Positions 42,200-51,283 of a DNA stretch of 64,000 bases are shown here, piece after piece. The notes below the pieces were generated by a model. That model was not told the origin of the DNA. It saw nothing but the letters and a program-made list of their open reading frames with translations, and did no database searches. Origin of the DNA: Enterobacteriaceae bacterium 4M9 (lineage in GTDB: Bacteria > Pseudomonadota > Gammaproteobacteria > Enterobacterales > Enterobacteriaceae); contig JAADJJ010000001.1 in the NCBI GenBank assembly GCA_010092695.1, positions 1,674,001 through 1,738,000 on the forward strand, written 5' to 3'. The translations under genes and the position numbers were made by a program. Each line of letters opens with the position of its first letter. The first letter of the stretch is position 1.

Positions 42200-45100
42200 T
42201 TAATCCTGCGGCGGCTCCTGAAGCGGGAAGCGACGGCGAACCAGTACAAAGAACAGCGGCACGAAGAAGATGGCCAGGATAGTCGCCGAGATCATTCCAC
42301 CCATCACACCGGTGCCGACCGCGTGCTGGCTACCGGAGCCCGCGCCACTGCTGATGGTCATCGGCAGCACACCGAAGATAAATGCCAGCGACGTCATCAG
42401 AATAGGGCGCAGACGCTGGCGAGAGGCTTCAAGCACCGAGGCCATCAGGTCCTGTCCGCGGGCGTTAAGATCGTTAGCAAATTCGACAATCAATATGGCG
42501 TTCTTCGCCGACAGGCCAATCACCGTTAGCAGCCCGACCTGGAAATAAACGTCGTTTTCCAGCCCACGTGCCCAGGTGGCAAGCAGCGCGCCGATAACAC
42601 CAAGCGGCACCACCAGCATCACCGAAAACGGCACCGACCAGCTTTCATACAGCGCCGCCAGGCACAGGAACACCACCAGCAGTGACACCGCATACAGCGC
42701 CGGAGCCTGCGAGCCAGAGAGGCGTTCCTGGTACGACATACCGGTCCACTCCAGACCGAAATTCCCCGGTATTTGTTTGACCAGACTTTCCATAATGTTC
42801 ATCGCGGTCCCGGTACTCACACCCGGCGCCGCTTCACCAATAAATTCCAGCGCCGAGTAGCCATTATAGCGCTCAAGGCGCGGCGAGCCGGTGACCCAAC
42901 GCGAGGTGGCAAAGGCCGAGAAAGGCACCATGGTGCCGGTGCTGTTGCGTACATACCATTTATTGATGTCTTCCGGCAGCATACGGGATGCCGCCTGCGA
43001 CTGGACGTACACTTTCTTCACGCGTCCCCGGTCCATAAAGTCGTTAACGTAGCTGGAGCCCCAGGCGGTTTGCAGCGTGTTGTTGACGTCGTCAATCGAC
43101 ACGCCCATGGCCTGCGCTTTGCGTTGGTCAACGTCAATCTGCAGCTGCGGGCTGTCGTCGAGGCCGTTGTGGCGCACGCGTGTCAGGTTCGGGTCTTTTT
43201 GCGCTAGGGCTAGTAGCGCATCGCGCGCCTGCATCAGCGCATTGTGACCCTGGCCTGCATTGTCCTGTAACTCCATATCAAAACCGGCGGCGTTACCAAG
43301 GCCGTTAATCGCCGGTGGACTGCTGGCAACCACGCGGGCCTCTTTAATCTGACTAAACGCCTGAGTAGCACGCTCGATGATGGCAAATGAGGTACCCATT
43401 GTGGCATCGCGCTCGGCCCAGTCTTTAAGGCGCACGAACATGCGTGCTACGTTCTGGCCGTTACCGCCGGGGCCGGAACCGATGGTGGCAAATACAGAGG
43501 TGACGTTGTCTTTTTCCTGAGTCAGAAAGTAGTTTTCAACCTGCTCAACGACCTTCAGCGTTTGTTGTTGGGTGGAGCCTGGGGTGAGCTGGAATGAGGT
43601 GATGAACACGCCACGGTCTTCCTGTGGCAAAAACGAAGTCGGCAGACGTAAGAACAGAAACACCATGCCGCCGAGCAGCAGCATGTAAATCAGTATCCAG
43701 CGCAGCGAGCGCTGCAAAATCTTGCCTACACCGGCCTCATAGCGCAGTGCGCAGCGGTTAAAGGTGCGGTTAAACCAGCCAAAGAAACCGCGCTGGCCGT
43801 GTTGTTCACCTTTTTTCAGAGGCTTAAGCAACGTTGCGCAGAGTGCGGGGGTGAGCACAAGCGCCACCAGCACCGACAGCGCCATGGAAGCAACAATGGT
43901 TATCGAAAACTGGCGGTAAATGGCCCCGGTGGTGCCGCCAAAGAACGCCATGGGTACAAAGACGGCAGACAGTACCATCGCAATGCCGACCAGTGCGCCC
44001 TGGATTTGCCCCATCGATTTACGCGTGGCGGCACGTGGCGACAACCCTTCTTCGCTCATGATGCGCTCGACGTTTTCCACCACCACAATGGCGTCATCCA
44101 CCAGCAGACCGATCGCCAGCACCATCGCGAACATCGTTAGCGTGTTGATGCTGTAGCCAAATATCCACAGCACTGTGAAGGTGCCGAGGAGCACCACCGG
44201 TACGGCAATGGTGGGAATAAGCGTGGCGCGAAAGTTTTGCAGGAACAGGTACATCACCGCGAAGACCAGAATCACCGCTTCAATCAGCGTTCTGACCACG
44301 TCAGTGATGGAGGCTTTCACAAAGGAAGAGGTTTCATAGGCAACGCGATACTCCAGCCCGCGCGGGAAATATTGTGACAACTCGTCAAGGCGGGTGAGGG
44401 CAAGTTTCGCCGTTTGCATCTCGTTTGCACCAGACGCGAGTTTAATCCCAAGCCCAGATGCCGCCTTACCGTTATAGCGGCTCAGATAGTCATAATTCTC
44501 CGCACCTATCTCTACTTCTGCCACATCGGCAAGCGTGACCAGCGAACCGTTCTGGTTAACACGAAGCGTAATGGCGCGAAATTGCTCCGGCGTTTCGAGC
44601 AGCGACTGGGCATTAATGGTGGCGTTAAGCGCCTGTAAATCGACGGACGGTGTGCCGCCAAGCTGGCCGACGGCGACCTGACTGTTCTGGGACGAAATGG
44701 CGTTAACCACATCCTGGGTGGTGAGCTGGTAGCTGTTGAGCTTATCCGGATCCAGCCAGATGCGCATGGAGTATTGTGAGCCGTAGGCATCAACGGAGCC
44801 GACGCCGTTGACGCGGCTCATGGGGTCCTGAATGTTACTGGCGACGTAGTCAGCAATATCCTGCTTGTCCATGCTGCCGTCGGTGGAGACAAAGGCAATC
44901 ATCAGGATGTTGGTGTCGCCGGTTTTACGCACCGTCACGCCCTGGTTTTGTACCGTCTGCGGCAGTTTGCGCATGGCAGACTGAAGCTGGTTTTGCACCT
45001 GCTGCACGGCTTTATCGGGGTCGCTGCCTGCTGTGAAGCTGAGGGTTATCGTGGCCTGGCCGGTGTTACTGCTTTGCGAGGACATGTACATCAGGTTATC

Positions 45101-45316
45101 AATGCCGGTCAGGTTCTGCTCAATAACCTGTGTAACGGTGTTTTCCAGCGTTTGCGCGGAGGCGCCGGGATAGTTAGCAGTAATACGCACAGTGGGCGGC
45201 GCGAGGTCCGGGTATTGCTCAACGGCGAGTGAAGATATCGCCAACGCGCCAGTCAGACACAGAAGAATTGCCAGCACCCAGGCGAAAATAGGGCGAGTGA
45301 TAAAAAAATTCGCCAT
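42200..45316 (-). CDS. acrD: Aminoglycoside/acid multidrug efflux RND pump
   Basis: A 1038-residue inner-membrane RND pump (E. coli AcrD 1037). It starts MANFFITRPIFAWVLAILL and carries the proton-relay helix GLLVDDAIVVVENVERI (Asp pair about 407-408) and the conserved second-half signature LSAKNAILIVEFANDL. It needs AcrA and TolC, encoded elsewhere, to export aminoglycosides and bile acids in the known enzyme. The start at 45316 is chosen over 45343 by homology. The upstream 150 bases contain TTTCTCCTCAT-like sequence on the minus strand that may be a BaeR site. Confidence 0.96.
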   Translation of the reverse strand: MANFFITRPIFAWVLAILLCLTGALAISSLAVEQYPDLAPPTVRITANYPGASAQTLENTVTQVIEQNLTGIDNLMYMSSQSSNTGQATITLSFTAGSDPDKAVQQVQNQLQSAMRKLPQTVQNQGVTVRKTGDTNILMIAFVSTDGSMDKQDIADYVASNIQDPMSRVNGVGSVDAYGSQYSMRIWLDPDKLNSYQLTTQDVVNAISSQNSQVAVGQLGGTPSVDLQALNATINAQSLLETPEQFRAITLRVNQNGSLVTLADVAEVEIGAENYDYLSRYNGKAASGLGIKLASGANEMQTAKLALTRLDELSQYFPRGLEYRVAYETSSFVKASITDVVRTLIEAVILVFAVMYLFLQNFRATLIPTIAVPVVLLGTFTVLWIFGYSINTLTMFAMVLAIGLLVDDAIVVVENVERIMSEEGLSPRAATRKSMGQIQGALVGIAMVLSAVFVPMAFFGGTTGAIYRQFSITIVASMALSVLVALVLTPALCATLLKPLKKGEQHGQRGFFGWFNRTFNRCALRYEAGVGKILQRSLRWILIYMLLLGGMVFLFLRLPTSFLPQEDRGVFITSFQLTPGSTQQQTLKVVEQVENYFLTQEKDNVTSVFATIGSGPGGNGQNVARMFVRLKDWAERDATMGTSFAIIERATQAFSQIKEARVVASSPPAINGLGNAAGFDMELQDNAGQGHNALMQARDALLALAQKDPNLTRVRHNGLDDSPQLQIDVDQRKAQAMGVSIDDVNNTLQTAWGSSYVNDFMDRGRVKKVYVQSQAASRMLPEDINKWYVRNSTGTMVPFSAFATSRWVTGSPRLERYNGYSALEFIGEAAPGVSTGTAMNIMESLVKQIPGNFGLEWTGMSYQERLSGSQAPALYAVSLLVVFLCLAALYESWSVPFSVMLVVPLGVIGALLATWARGLENDVYFQVGLLTVIGLSAKNAILIVEFANDLNARGQDLMASVLEASRQRLRPILMTSLAFIFGVLPMTISSGAGSGSQHAVGTGVMGGMISATILAIFFVPLFFVLVRRRFPLQEPPQD

Positions 45317-45394
45317 GCAGTATGGACCTCGTGAGCGCGTCAACGCGTAATTATCAGTAGCCGCAGCAACTGTATCTGTTTCCCCCGGCGCAAA

Positions 45395-45415
45395 CGTGGA
45401 GGAAATGAGGAGAAA
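45395..45415 (-). promoter_or_regulatory. Possible BaeR-like site upstream of acrD
   Basis: The minus strand reads TTTCTCCTCATTTCC, partly like the BaeR box TTTTTCTCCAT-ATTGGC known before E. coli acrD. The second half diverges, so this is weak. Confidence 0.25.
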
Positions 45416-45437
45416 TTGTAAAGCAATCTTCAGTTTT

Positions 45438-45457
45438 GCAGGCCAGGTGTGGCCTGC
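45438..45457. other. Hairpin after narP
   Basis: GCAGGCCA (45438-45445) and TGGCCTGC (45450-45457) form an 8-bp stem 10 bases after the narP stop. On the minus strand there is no T-run, so full termination before acrD is doubtful. Confidence 0.45.
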
Positions 45458-45466
45458 GTAAGGAAC

Positions 45467-46111
45467 TTACAGGCCGCGAGTTTCGAGAAACAGCACCGTC
45501 GCGGCTACGCGTGAGCGCACGTTGAGCTTGCGCAACAGGTTGCGGATATGCACTTTGACGGTTTCTTCAGAGATATGCAGCACGGAGGCGATTTGCTTAT
45601 TGGACAGCCCGCGTGCCACTTCTTGTAACACATCCAGTTCGCGCTCGGTGAGGGTGGCGAAGGGTGAACTGTGGGATTCGTTGTCCTTTCTGTTTTCCAG
45701 ATGTGCTTTTACCTCCTCGCTGAAGGCCCCACCGCGAATCGCGCCCTGGAGAATGTTTTCAAGCAGTAATTCCGGGTCACTGTCTTTAAGCAGATAGCCG
45801 TCGGCACCGGCGTCCACCAGCGCGTAAATATCCGTCGGGGCGTCGGAAACGGTGAGCACAATAACCCGAGAACTGATGCCATCACGACGCAGGGCGTGCA
45901 GTGTGTCCAGCCCGCTCAGGCCTTTCATGTTCAGATCCAGCAAAATCAAATCTGGCTCCAGACGGTTGGCAAGGCTGATGGCTTCAGCGCCACTGCTGGC
46001 TTCACCGACGACGTCGAACATCTCTTGTGTTTCCAGCAACTGGCGGATACCACGCCGCATCAGCGGATGGTCGTCCACGATCAGAACCTGATAGCTGTTC
46101 TTGTTGGTCAT
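45467..46111 (-). CDS. narP: Nitrate/nitrite response regulator NarP
   Basis: A 214-residue LuxR-type regulator much closer to E. coli NarP than to NarL. The receiver domain has VDDHPLMRRGIRQLLE and the phosphoacceptor in LILLDLNMKGLSGLDTL (Asp about 58). The HTH part reads LTERELDVLQEVARGLSNKQIASVLHISEETVKVHIRNLL. Its ATG overlaps the narQ stop by four bases (ATGA). In E. coli narP is far from narQ, so this narQP operon is a distinct arrangement. Confidence 0.93.
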   Translation of the reverse strand: MTNKNSYQVLIVDDHPLMRRGIRQLLETQEMFDVVGEASSGAEAISLANRLEPDLILLDLNMKGLSGLDTLHALRRDGISSRVIVLTVSDAPTDIYALVDAGADGYLLKDSDPELLLENILQGAIRGGAFSEEVKAHLENRKDNESHSSPFATLTERELDVLQEVARGLSNKQIASVLHISEETVKVHIRNLLRKLNVRSRVAATVLFLETRGL

Positions 46112-47847
46112 ACATTGCTCCCTGGTGATTTGCTATTTTTGTCGTTGTGAGAGCCGTTGTCGGCTCTGTCTTGCGTTACGGCGCTAAAGCGCACGCAAAC
46201 GCGTGTGCCGCCTTGCGGCACACGGGAAATGGTGAGCACGCCGCCCAGTCTGTCGGCGCGCTCTTGCATAATATTAAGCCCATAATGGCCTTCTGGCTCT
46301 TCAAGTGTGGCAATGCCGCGACCGTCGTCGATAATTTCAGCCTCATGCACTCCAGGCGTTGGGCTAAAGCAGCGCACGGTAATCGTTTGTGCATCGGCGT
46401 GGCGAATAGCGTTTAGCACCGCCTCGCGGATAATCTGCAACAGGTGAATCTGGCGCTGGGCGTCCAGAGATTGATCCGGCAGGCTGCATTCCAGGTGAAT
46501 GTCGGCATTGCTTCGTGCCCGCAGCGGGGCGATGGTTTCCTGAAGTGCGGCAGTCAGATTCGCCTGCTGCAACGTCAGGCGAAACGTCGATAACAGTTCG
46601 CGCAGCTGGCTGTAGGCATCGCTTAGCGCCTGAGTGAAGTCGTCAATAATGCCGTGCGCTTTGGTGTTTTCCTGCGGCACTGCCCGGCGCAGTAGCGTGA
46701 GCTGAATGCGCAGGTAGGAAAGTACCTGTGCCAGCGAATCATGTAGTTCGCGGGCGATGGTCGCGCGCTCTTCCATCAGTAACAGTTGCTGGCGGTGCTT
46801 TTGCGCCTGGTTGAACCACAGCCCGCGCCCGAGCATGTTGGCGACACTTTCCATGAGTTGTGCTGAGGGCGTGCTTGTTTGTGTCTGCCAGCGTAGCTCA
46901 CCCAGCAGGTTATCCTGTGAACGTACCGGCGTACTGCTCCAGGGCGCGTTGTTATCCGGCGCGCCGTCCTGCAACAGCCAGTTATCCGAGGTACGAATTT
47001 CTACGGCGTTAAGCTGGGTGTTATAGCGCAAAATGGTGAGGATTTTCTCGAAGCTGTGCCGGTTGAGCGTGCTGGCGCTCAGTGCCTGCGAACAGCTGTA
47101 AAGCACTTCCAGGCGACGATTAGCCTCTTTCAGGCTCTGGGTTTTTTGCTGCACGCTCGCTTCCAGCGACTGGTAGAGCTTGCGAAGTTCTCCGGCCATG
47201 CGGCTAAAGGTATGTGCCAGCAGCCCCAGTTCATTAGGCAAATGGGTATTCAGCGGTGGATGGTCGAAATCTCCGCGTTCAACGAATTCGCTGGCTGCCA
47301 CAAGGGCATTGAGCGGCTCGACAACCTGGCGGCGAATGCGGCGCAGAGTAAAGAACACCAACGTAAAAATAGCGATAAAGCCCACGCCGGAAACGGCAAC
47401 CACCAGCATCATCTTGTGTTCTGCCTGGTGCTGAAGCGTAAGAACGTAGAGGTCAATCTGGGCCACGTACTCATCAATATTCTGTTGATACCAGGTCAAA
47501 TCGCCCTGCGCCAGGTGGGTGTCCATTTCGCGCCACGCCTGATGTAGCGCGCTATAGCGCTGGCGTATCTGTTCTGGTACCAGCCAGCCGCCAGGTGAAC
47601 TGAGCAGCGGTGAGCTAAGGGTTTTTTCATACTGCGCGCGGTGGCGTTCAAGCTCGCGACGCTCGCTCTGCAAATCATAGCCAAGGCGCCAGCTTTGCAT
47701 ACGCAATGAGCCGGCTATGTTGATGGCCTCGGCATCGCGCATGCTGCTGGCAAGAGTTATCAGCGCAACGCCAGTGGTCAGCAGGGAGAGCAGAACGATG
47801 TAGAAGAAGGCGCGGGCAAGGCTGGTCGATACCGGGCGCTTAACCAT
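46108..47847 (-). CDS. narQ: Nitrate/nitrite sensor histidine kinase NarQ
   Basis: A 579-residue inner-membrane sensor (E. coli 566). It starts MVKRPVSTSLARAFFYIVLLSLL, with the periplasmic nitrate-binding helix AEAINIAGSLRMQSWRLGYDLQ (P-box) and the second membrane segment near residue 150. HAMP, a signalling helix with Cys-containing LEVLYSCSQALS, and the HisKA_3 motif MEERATIARELHDSLAQVLS (phosphorylated His) follow. The ATPase end has PEGHYGLNIMQERADRLGG. It phosphorylates NarP and NarL. narP overlaps its end. Confidence 0.95.
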   Translation of the reverse strand: MVKRPVSTSLARAFFYIVLLSLLTTGVALITLASSMRDAEAINIAGSLRMQSWRLGYDLQSERRELERHRAQYEKTLSSPLLSSPGGWLVPEQIRQRYSALHQAWREMDTHLAQGDLTWYQQNIDEYVAQIDLYVLTLQHQAEHKMMLVVAVSGVGFIAIFTLVFFTLRRIRRQVVEPLNALVAASEFVERGDFDHPPLNTHLPNELGLLAHTFSRMAGELRKLYQSLEASVQQKTQSLKEANRRLEVLYSCSQALSASTLNRHSFEKILTILRYNTQLNAVEIRTSDNWLLQDGAPDNNAPWSSTPVRSQDNLLGELRWQTQTSTPSAQLMESVANMLGRGLWFNQAQKHRQQLLLMEERATIARELHDSLAQVLSYLRIQLTLLRRAVPQENTKAHGIIDDFTQALSDAYSQLRELLSTFRLTLQQANLTAALQETIAPLRARSNADIHLECSLPDQSLDAQRQIHLLQIIREAVLNAIRHADAQTITVRCFSPTPGVHEAEIIDDGRGIATLEEPEGHYGLNIMQERADRLGGVLTISRVPQGGTRVCVRFSAVTQDRADNGSHNDKNSKSPGSNV

Positions 47848-48182
47848 GATAAACCGTGATTCCTCCGGGACTGGGTGGCGGCAACGTACCAGAAATAGCC
47901 GGACGCGGAAACCTGCCTGACAGGCATTTGCAGCGTTTCGCTCGCTTTAACTATAGCCTGATACCAGCAGTTAAAATCCCCGTAACGCTGTGATTACATC
48001 CTGCGGCTGTGTGCAGACATGTTCACCGCTGATGAAAAGCACACCACAGTTTGATCCGCGACGGATATCCGACAAATTCTGCTGCGTTTCGTGCAGATGT
48101 CGATTGCACGCCTTACTGCTTGTCGGTTACACCAATAACCATACAAAAATAATATGATTACACGAAGCAAGTGGGTGATGTC
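47848..48182. other. narQ-aegA divergent intergenic region
   Basis: No gene was seen. GGTTA (48125-48129) and TAACC (48136-48140) form an inverted repeat close to a TAATAT-type -10 for aegA. A TTGATCC at about 48050 resembles half of an FNR site. Both are weak. Confidence 0.3.
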
Positions 48183-50129
48183 ATGATGAGTCCTTTTATT
48201 ACAGCTAATGCCAGTCGCTGCCTGGGCTGTCGCGCCTGCGAAGTCGCCTGCGTAATGGCGCATAACCACGGTGAGCATGTGTTATCTGCACGCGCATTTA
48301 CGCCGCGCATTCAGGTGATTAAAGCGAATGGGCGACGCAGTGCGGTGACCTGCCATCACTGCGAAGCGGCACCTTGTCTTAAAAGCTGTCCGGTGGGGGC
48401 CATTTCCCGGCGCAATGGCGCGGTACAGGTGGAAGAAAAACTGTGCATCGGCTGTAAATCGTGCGAGGTATCGTGCCCGTTTGGCGCCATTGAGGTTAGC
48501 CTTGATGCAGATGAGATGCGCGTGCACAAATGTGATTTGTGTGAGGCGCGTGCCGAAGGCCCCGCCTGTGCCAGCGCCTGCCCGACGGCGGCGTTAACGC
48601 TGGTGACACCCGCAGCACTGGCAGCACAGAGCGCGCAGCGGCGTAAGTCAACCGCCGTGCGTGAGTCGCAACCGCTCGCCAGTGCAGGCGTGTGTGATGG
48701 GTTTAATGCTGCGGCCAGGCTTGCCGCCATTGCAGCGCCGCAGGTTGCCCAAAAGCGAGCGGCGCAAGAGCGGCTTAAGGAATTTGATGAAATCTATCTG
48801 CCTTATTCGCCAGAGCAGGCGAGCGCGCAGGCGCAGCGCTGCCTGAAGTGTGGTGAGCACAGCATATGCGAGTGGCATTGCCCGCTGCATAACCATATCC
48901 CACAGTGGATTGAGCTTATCAAACAAGGGCGTGTTCTGGAGGCAGCAGCGCTGTCGCACGAAACTAACTGCTTGCCGGAAATTACCGGGCGCGTCTGCCC
49001 ACAGGACAGGCTGTGTGAAGGCGGCTGTACGCTGCGTGATGAGTCCGGCGCGGTCACTATCGGTAATATTGAGCGTTATATTTCTGACCAGGCGCTGGCA
49101 CAGGGCTGGCGGCCAACGCTGGAAAAGGTCGAGCCGCTTGGTAAACGCGTAGCGGTAATCGGTGCCGGACCGGCGGGACTTGCCTGCGCTGAGCGCCTGG
49201 TGCGCGCTGGCGCCGGGGTTACGGTGTTTGACCGCCACCCGGAAATCGGTGGGCTGCTGACGTTTGGCATCCCGGCCTTCAAACTGGATAAATCGCTGCT
49301 GGTGCGCCGGCGCGAAATTTTCAGCGAAATGGGGATCACTTTTCGCCTTAACTGCGAAGTTGGGCGGGATGTGCCGCTCAGTGAGCTGCTGGAAGAGTAC
49401 GATGCTGTTTTTGTCGGCGTTGGCACTTACCGCTCAATGAAGGCTGGTTTGCCGCATGAAGACGCACCGGGCGTGCATGACGCGCTGCCGTTCCTGATTG
49501 CCAACACCCGCCGCCTGATGGGGCTGATGCCGTCAGAGGAAGCACCTGATGTTGATATGGCTGGCAAACATGTGGTGGTGCTCGGCGGTGGCGATACGGC
49601 AATGGACTGCGTGCGCACTGCGCTGCGCCAGGGCGCGCAAAGCGTCACCTGCGCCTACCGACGCGATGAAGCCAATATGCCAGGTTCGCGTAAAGAGGTG
49701 AAAAACGCGAAAGAGGAGGGCGCTCAGTTTGAGTTTAACGTACAGCCTGTGGACATCGCGCTAAACGAACAGGGCGCCGTCTGCGGTGTACGGCTGCTGC
49801 GCACGCGCCTTGGCGAGCCGGACGCGCAGGGGCGCAGGCGGCCTGAGCCGGTATCCGGCTCTGAGTTTGTTATGCCTGCCGATGCCGTCGTTATGGCGTT
49901 TGGCTTTCACCCGCATTCGCTGCCGTGGCTTGAAGAACACGGCGTGCTGCTCGATAACAGCGGGCGCATTAAGGCTGGCGTGGAAAGTCGGCTACGCTAC
50001 CAGACCACGCATCCAAAGATTTTCGCCGGGGGCGATGCCGTGCGCGGCGCGGATTTGGTAGTGACAGCCATGGCCGAAGGCCAGCATGCTGCACGCGGTA
50101 TTCTCGACTACTTCAGTGCTTCAACATAA
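48183..50129 (+). CDS. aegA: Putative iron-sulfur oxidoreductase AegA
   Basis: A 648-residue fusion like E. coli AegA (659). An N-terminal ferredoxin part has clusters CLGCRACEVACVMAH, CHHCEAAPCLKSCPVGAI, CIGCKSCEVSCPFGAI and CDLCEARAEGPACASACP. A glutamate-synthase small-subunit-like flavoprotein follows: CLKCGEHSICEWHCPLHNHIP, FAD motif VIGAGPAGLACAERL, NAD(P) motif VVLGGGDTAMDCVRTAL, and C-terminal GGDAVRGADLVVTAM. E. coli AegA is linked to anaerobic urate metabolism. GTG 48171, ATG 48183 and ATG 48186 are candidates; 48183 is chosen. Confidence 0.9.
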   Translation: MMSPFITANASRCLGCRACEVACVMAHNHGEHVLSARAFTPRIQVIKANGRRSAVTCHHCEAAPCLKSCPVGAISRRNGAVQVEEKLCIGCKSCEVSCPFGAIEVSLDADEMRVHKCDLCEARAEGPACASACPTAALTLVTPAALAAQSAQRRKSTAVRESQPLASAGVCDGFNAAARLAAIAAPQVAQKRAAQERLKEFDEIYLPYSPEQASAQAQRCLKCGEHSICEWHCPLHNHIPQWIELIKQGRVLEAAALSHETNCLPEITGRVCPQDRLCEGGCTLRDESGAVTIGNIERYISDQALAQGWRPTLEKVEPLGKRVAVIGAGPAGLACAERLVRAGAGVTVFDRHPEIGGLLTFGIPAFKLDKSLLVRRREIFSEMGITFRLNCEVGRDVPLSELLEEYDAVFVGVGTYRSMKAGLPHEDAPGVHDALPFLIANTRRLMGLMPSEEAPDVDMAGKHVVVLGGGDTAMDCVRTALRQGAQSVTCAYRRDEANMPGSRKEVKNAKEEGAQFEFNVQPVDIALNEQGAVCGVRLLRTRLGEPDAQGRRRPEPVSGSEFVMPADAVVMAFGFHPHSLPWLEEHGVLLDNSGRIKAGVESRLRYQTTHPKIFAGGDAVRGADLVVTAMAEGQHAARGILDYFSAST

Positions 50130-50138
50130 GCCTTCCCG

Positions 50139-50163
50139 CCCCGCGTTCAGCGCGGGGTTTTTT
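50139..50163 (+). terminator. Terminator of aegA
   Basis: CCCCGCG (50139-50145) and CGCGGGG (50151-50157), followed by six T. Confidence 0.85.
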
Positions 50164-50374
50164 ATTAACGTTAAACCCCGCCTTTTTATCTCATTAAGCG
50201 CATTGGATCGCGTTAATCCTCATGGACGCCAAAAGCGGCAATAAAGGAGTAGGCAGTGGCGCGTTTTTAACCGCCCTGGGTCGGCAAAATCTAAACATTC
50301 CTTAAACGCATCTGCCTGAAAAAGCGCGCTCTGGCGCAGGTTTTGCGGCGCTTTTCCACAAAACAGACGTAACC

Positions 50375-50388
50375 TTGATCGGGCAACG
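50375..50388. promoter_or_regulatory. FNR-like site of the nap promoter
   Basis: TTGATCGGGCAACG has one perfect FNR half (TTGAT) and a partial second half. Its centre (50381.5) is exactly 20 bases before that of the NarP-like site, the same spacing as at E. coli napF (-64.5 and -44.5). Confidence 0.6.
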
Positions 50389-50393
50389 TGATT

Positions 50394-50409
50394 TACCCCT
50401 TCCGGGGGA
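50394..50409. promoter_or_regulatory. NarP/NarL 7-2-7 site of the nap promoter
   Basis: TACCCCT, TC, CGGGGGA fits the 7-2-7 inverted heptamer of NarP and NarL. A further heptamer-like TACCCCC lies at 50416-50422. A -10-like TATTTT at 50433-50438 would place the transcript start near 50446. Confidence 0.7.
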
Positions 50410-50538
50410 TGCGTCTACCCCCCTGTGTCGAATATTTTTATCAACATAAATCCAGGGGAATGACCCGCTGCCTCCCTCCGACGGCTCTCTGACGAAAAGC
50501 GCAGTGCGTTCCCCAGTAATAAGAGGTAAGGAACAGCG

Positions 50539-51030
50539 ATGGCTGAATTCTCCCGACGTGGCTTACTGACTGGCGCTTTTCGCGCGGGTTCAAACGCCAT
50601 GCGGCCGCCCTGGAGCCGCAGCGACGTGGAGTTCACCGCCGTTTGTACCCGCTGTAATGCCTGCGTTGAGGCCTGTGAAACCACGGTCATCAAGCGCGGT
50701 ACCGGGGGCTTCCCCGAAGTCGATTTTCAGCGCGGTGAATGCACATTTTGCTACGCCTGCGCCGAGAGTTGCCCGCAACCGCTGTTCGCCGTGCGCGACA
50801 GTAAACCCTGGCAGTATCAGGTCGCTATTGGCACACGCTGCCTCGCGCAAAACCGCGTCGAATGCCGCAGCTGTGAAGATGCCTGTCCTGAGCGCGCCAT
50901 ACGTTTTCGCCCGACGCTGGCAGGCATTGCCAAACCGCAAACCGAGGTGTCGCTGTGTACTGCCTGTGGGGCGTGCGTAGCGGGGTGTCCGGTTAGCGCT
51001 ATCGAATTAAGGAGTCGTAATGAGCAGTAG
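50539..51030 (+). CDS. napF: Ferredoxin-type protein NapF
   Basis: A 163-residue cytoplasmic iron-sulfur protein that interacts with NapA before export. Clusters are CTRCNACVEACETTVI, CTFCYACAESCPQPLF, CRSCEDACPERAI and CTACGACVAGCPVSAI. An N-terminal SRRGLLTG gives a twin-arginine-like look but without a strong hydrophobic stretch. It is the first gene of napFDAGHBC and overlaps napD by 11 bases. Confidence 0.95.
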   Translation: MAEFSRRGLLTGAFRAGSNAMRPPWSRSDVEFTAVCTRCNACVEACETTVIKRGTGGFPEVDFQRGECTFCYACAESCPQPLFAVRDSKPWQYQVAIGTRCLAQNRVECRSCEDACPERAIRFRPTLAGIAKPQTEVSLCTACGACVAGCPVSAIELRSRNEQ

Positions 51031-51283
51031 CTGGCAGGTATGTGGGCTGATGGTTCAGACCCGCCCAGAGAATATCGCCACAGTCAGCGCGGCGTTGAAC
51101 GCGCTGCCCGGCAGTGAAGTCTCCGCCAGCGATGCGGCAACCGGCAAGCTGGCGGTTGTGATGGAGGCAGCCTCGTCGCGAGCGCTGCTGGATACTATTG
51201 AGTCGGCACGCGAAGTGACAGGCGTGTTGGCGGTTTCGCTGGTTTACCACCAGCAGGAAAGCACAGGTGAGGAAACACCATGA
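51020..51283 (+). CDS. napD: NapA signal-peptide chaperone NapD
   Basis: An 87-residue ferredoxin-like-fold chaperone (WQVCGLMVQTRPENIATVSAALNALPGSEV...), which binds the Tat signal of NapA to hold it until its cofactor is inserted. The ribosome site AAGGAG lies inside napF. Its stop overlaps the napA start as ATGA. Confidence 0.94.
   Translation: MSSSWQVCGLMVQTRPENIATVSAALNALPGSEVSASDAATGKLAVVMEAASSRALLDTIESAREVTGVLAVSLVYHQQESTGEETP

Larger units (their letters stand above)
50130..50538. other. aegA-napF intergenic regulatory region
   Basis: After the aegA terminator, no gene was found. The right half holds FNR-like and NarP-like sites and the probable nap promoter, entered separately. Confidence 0.7.
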
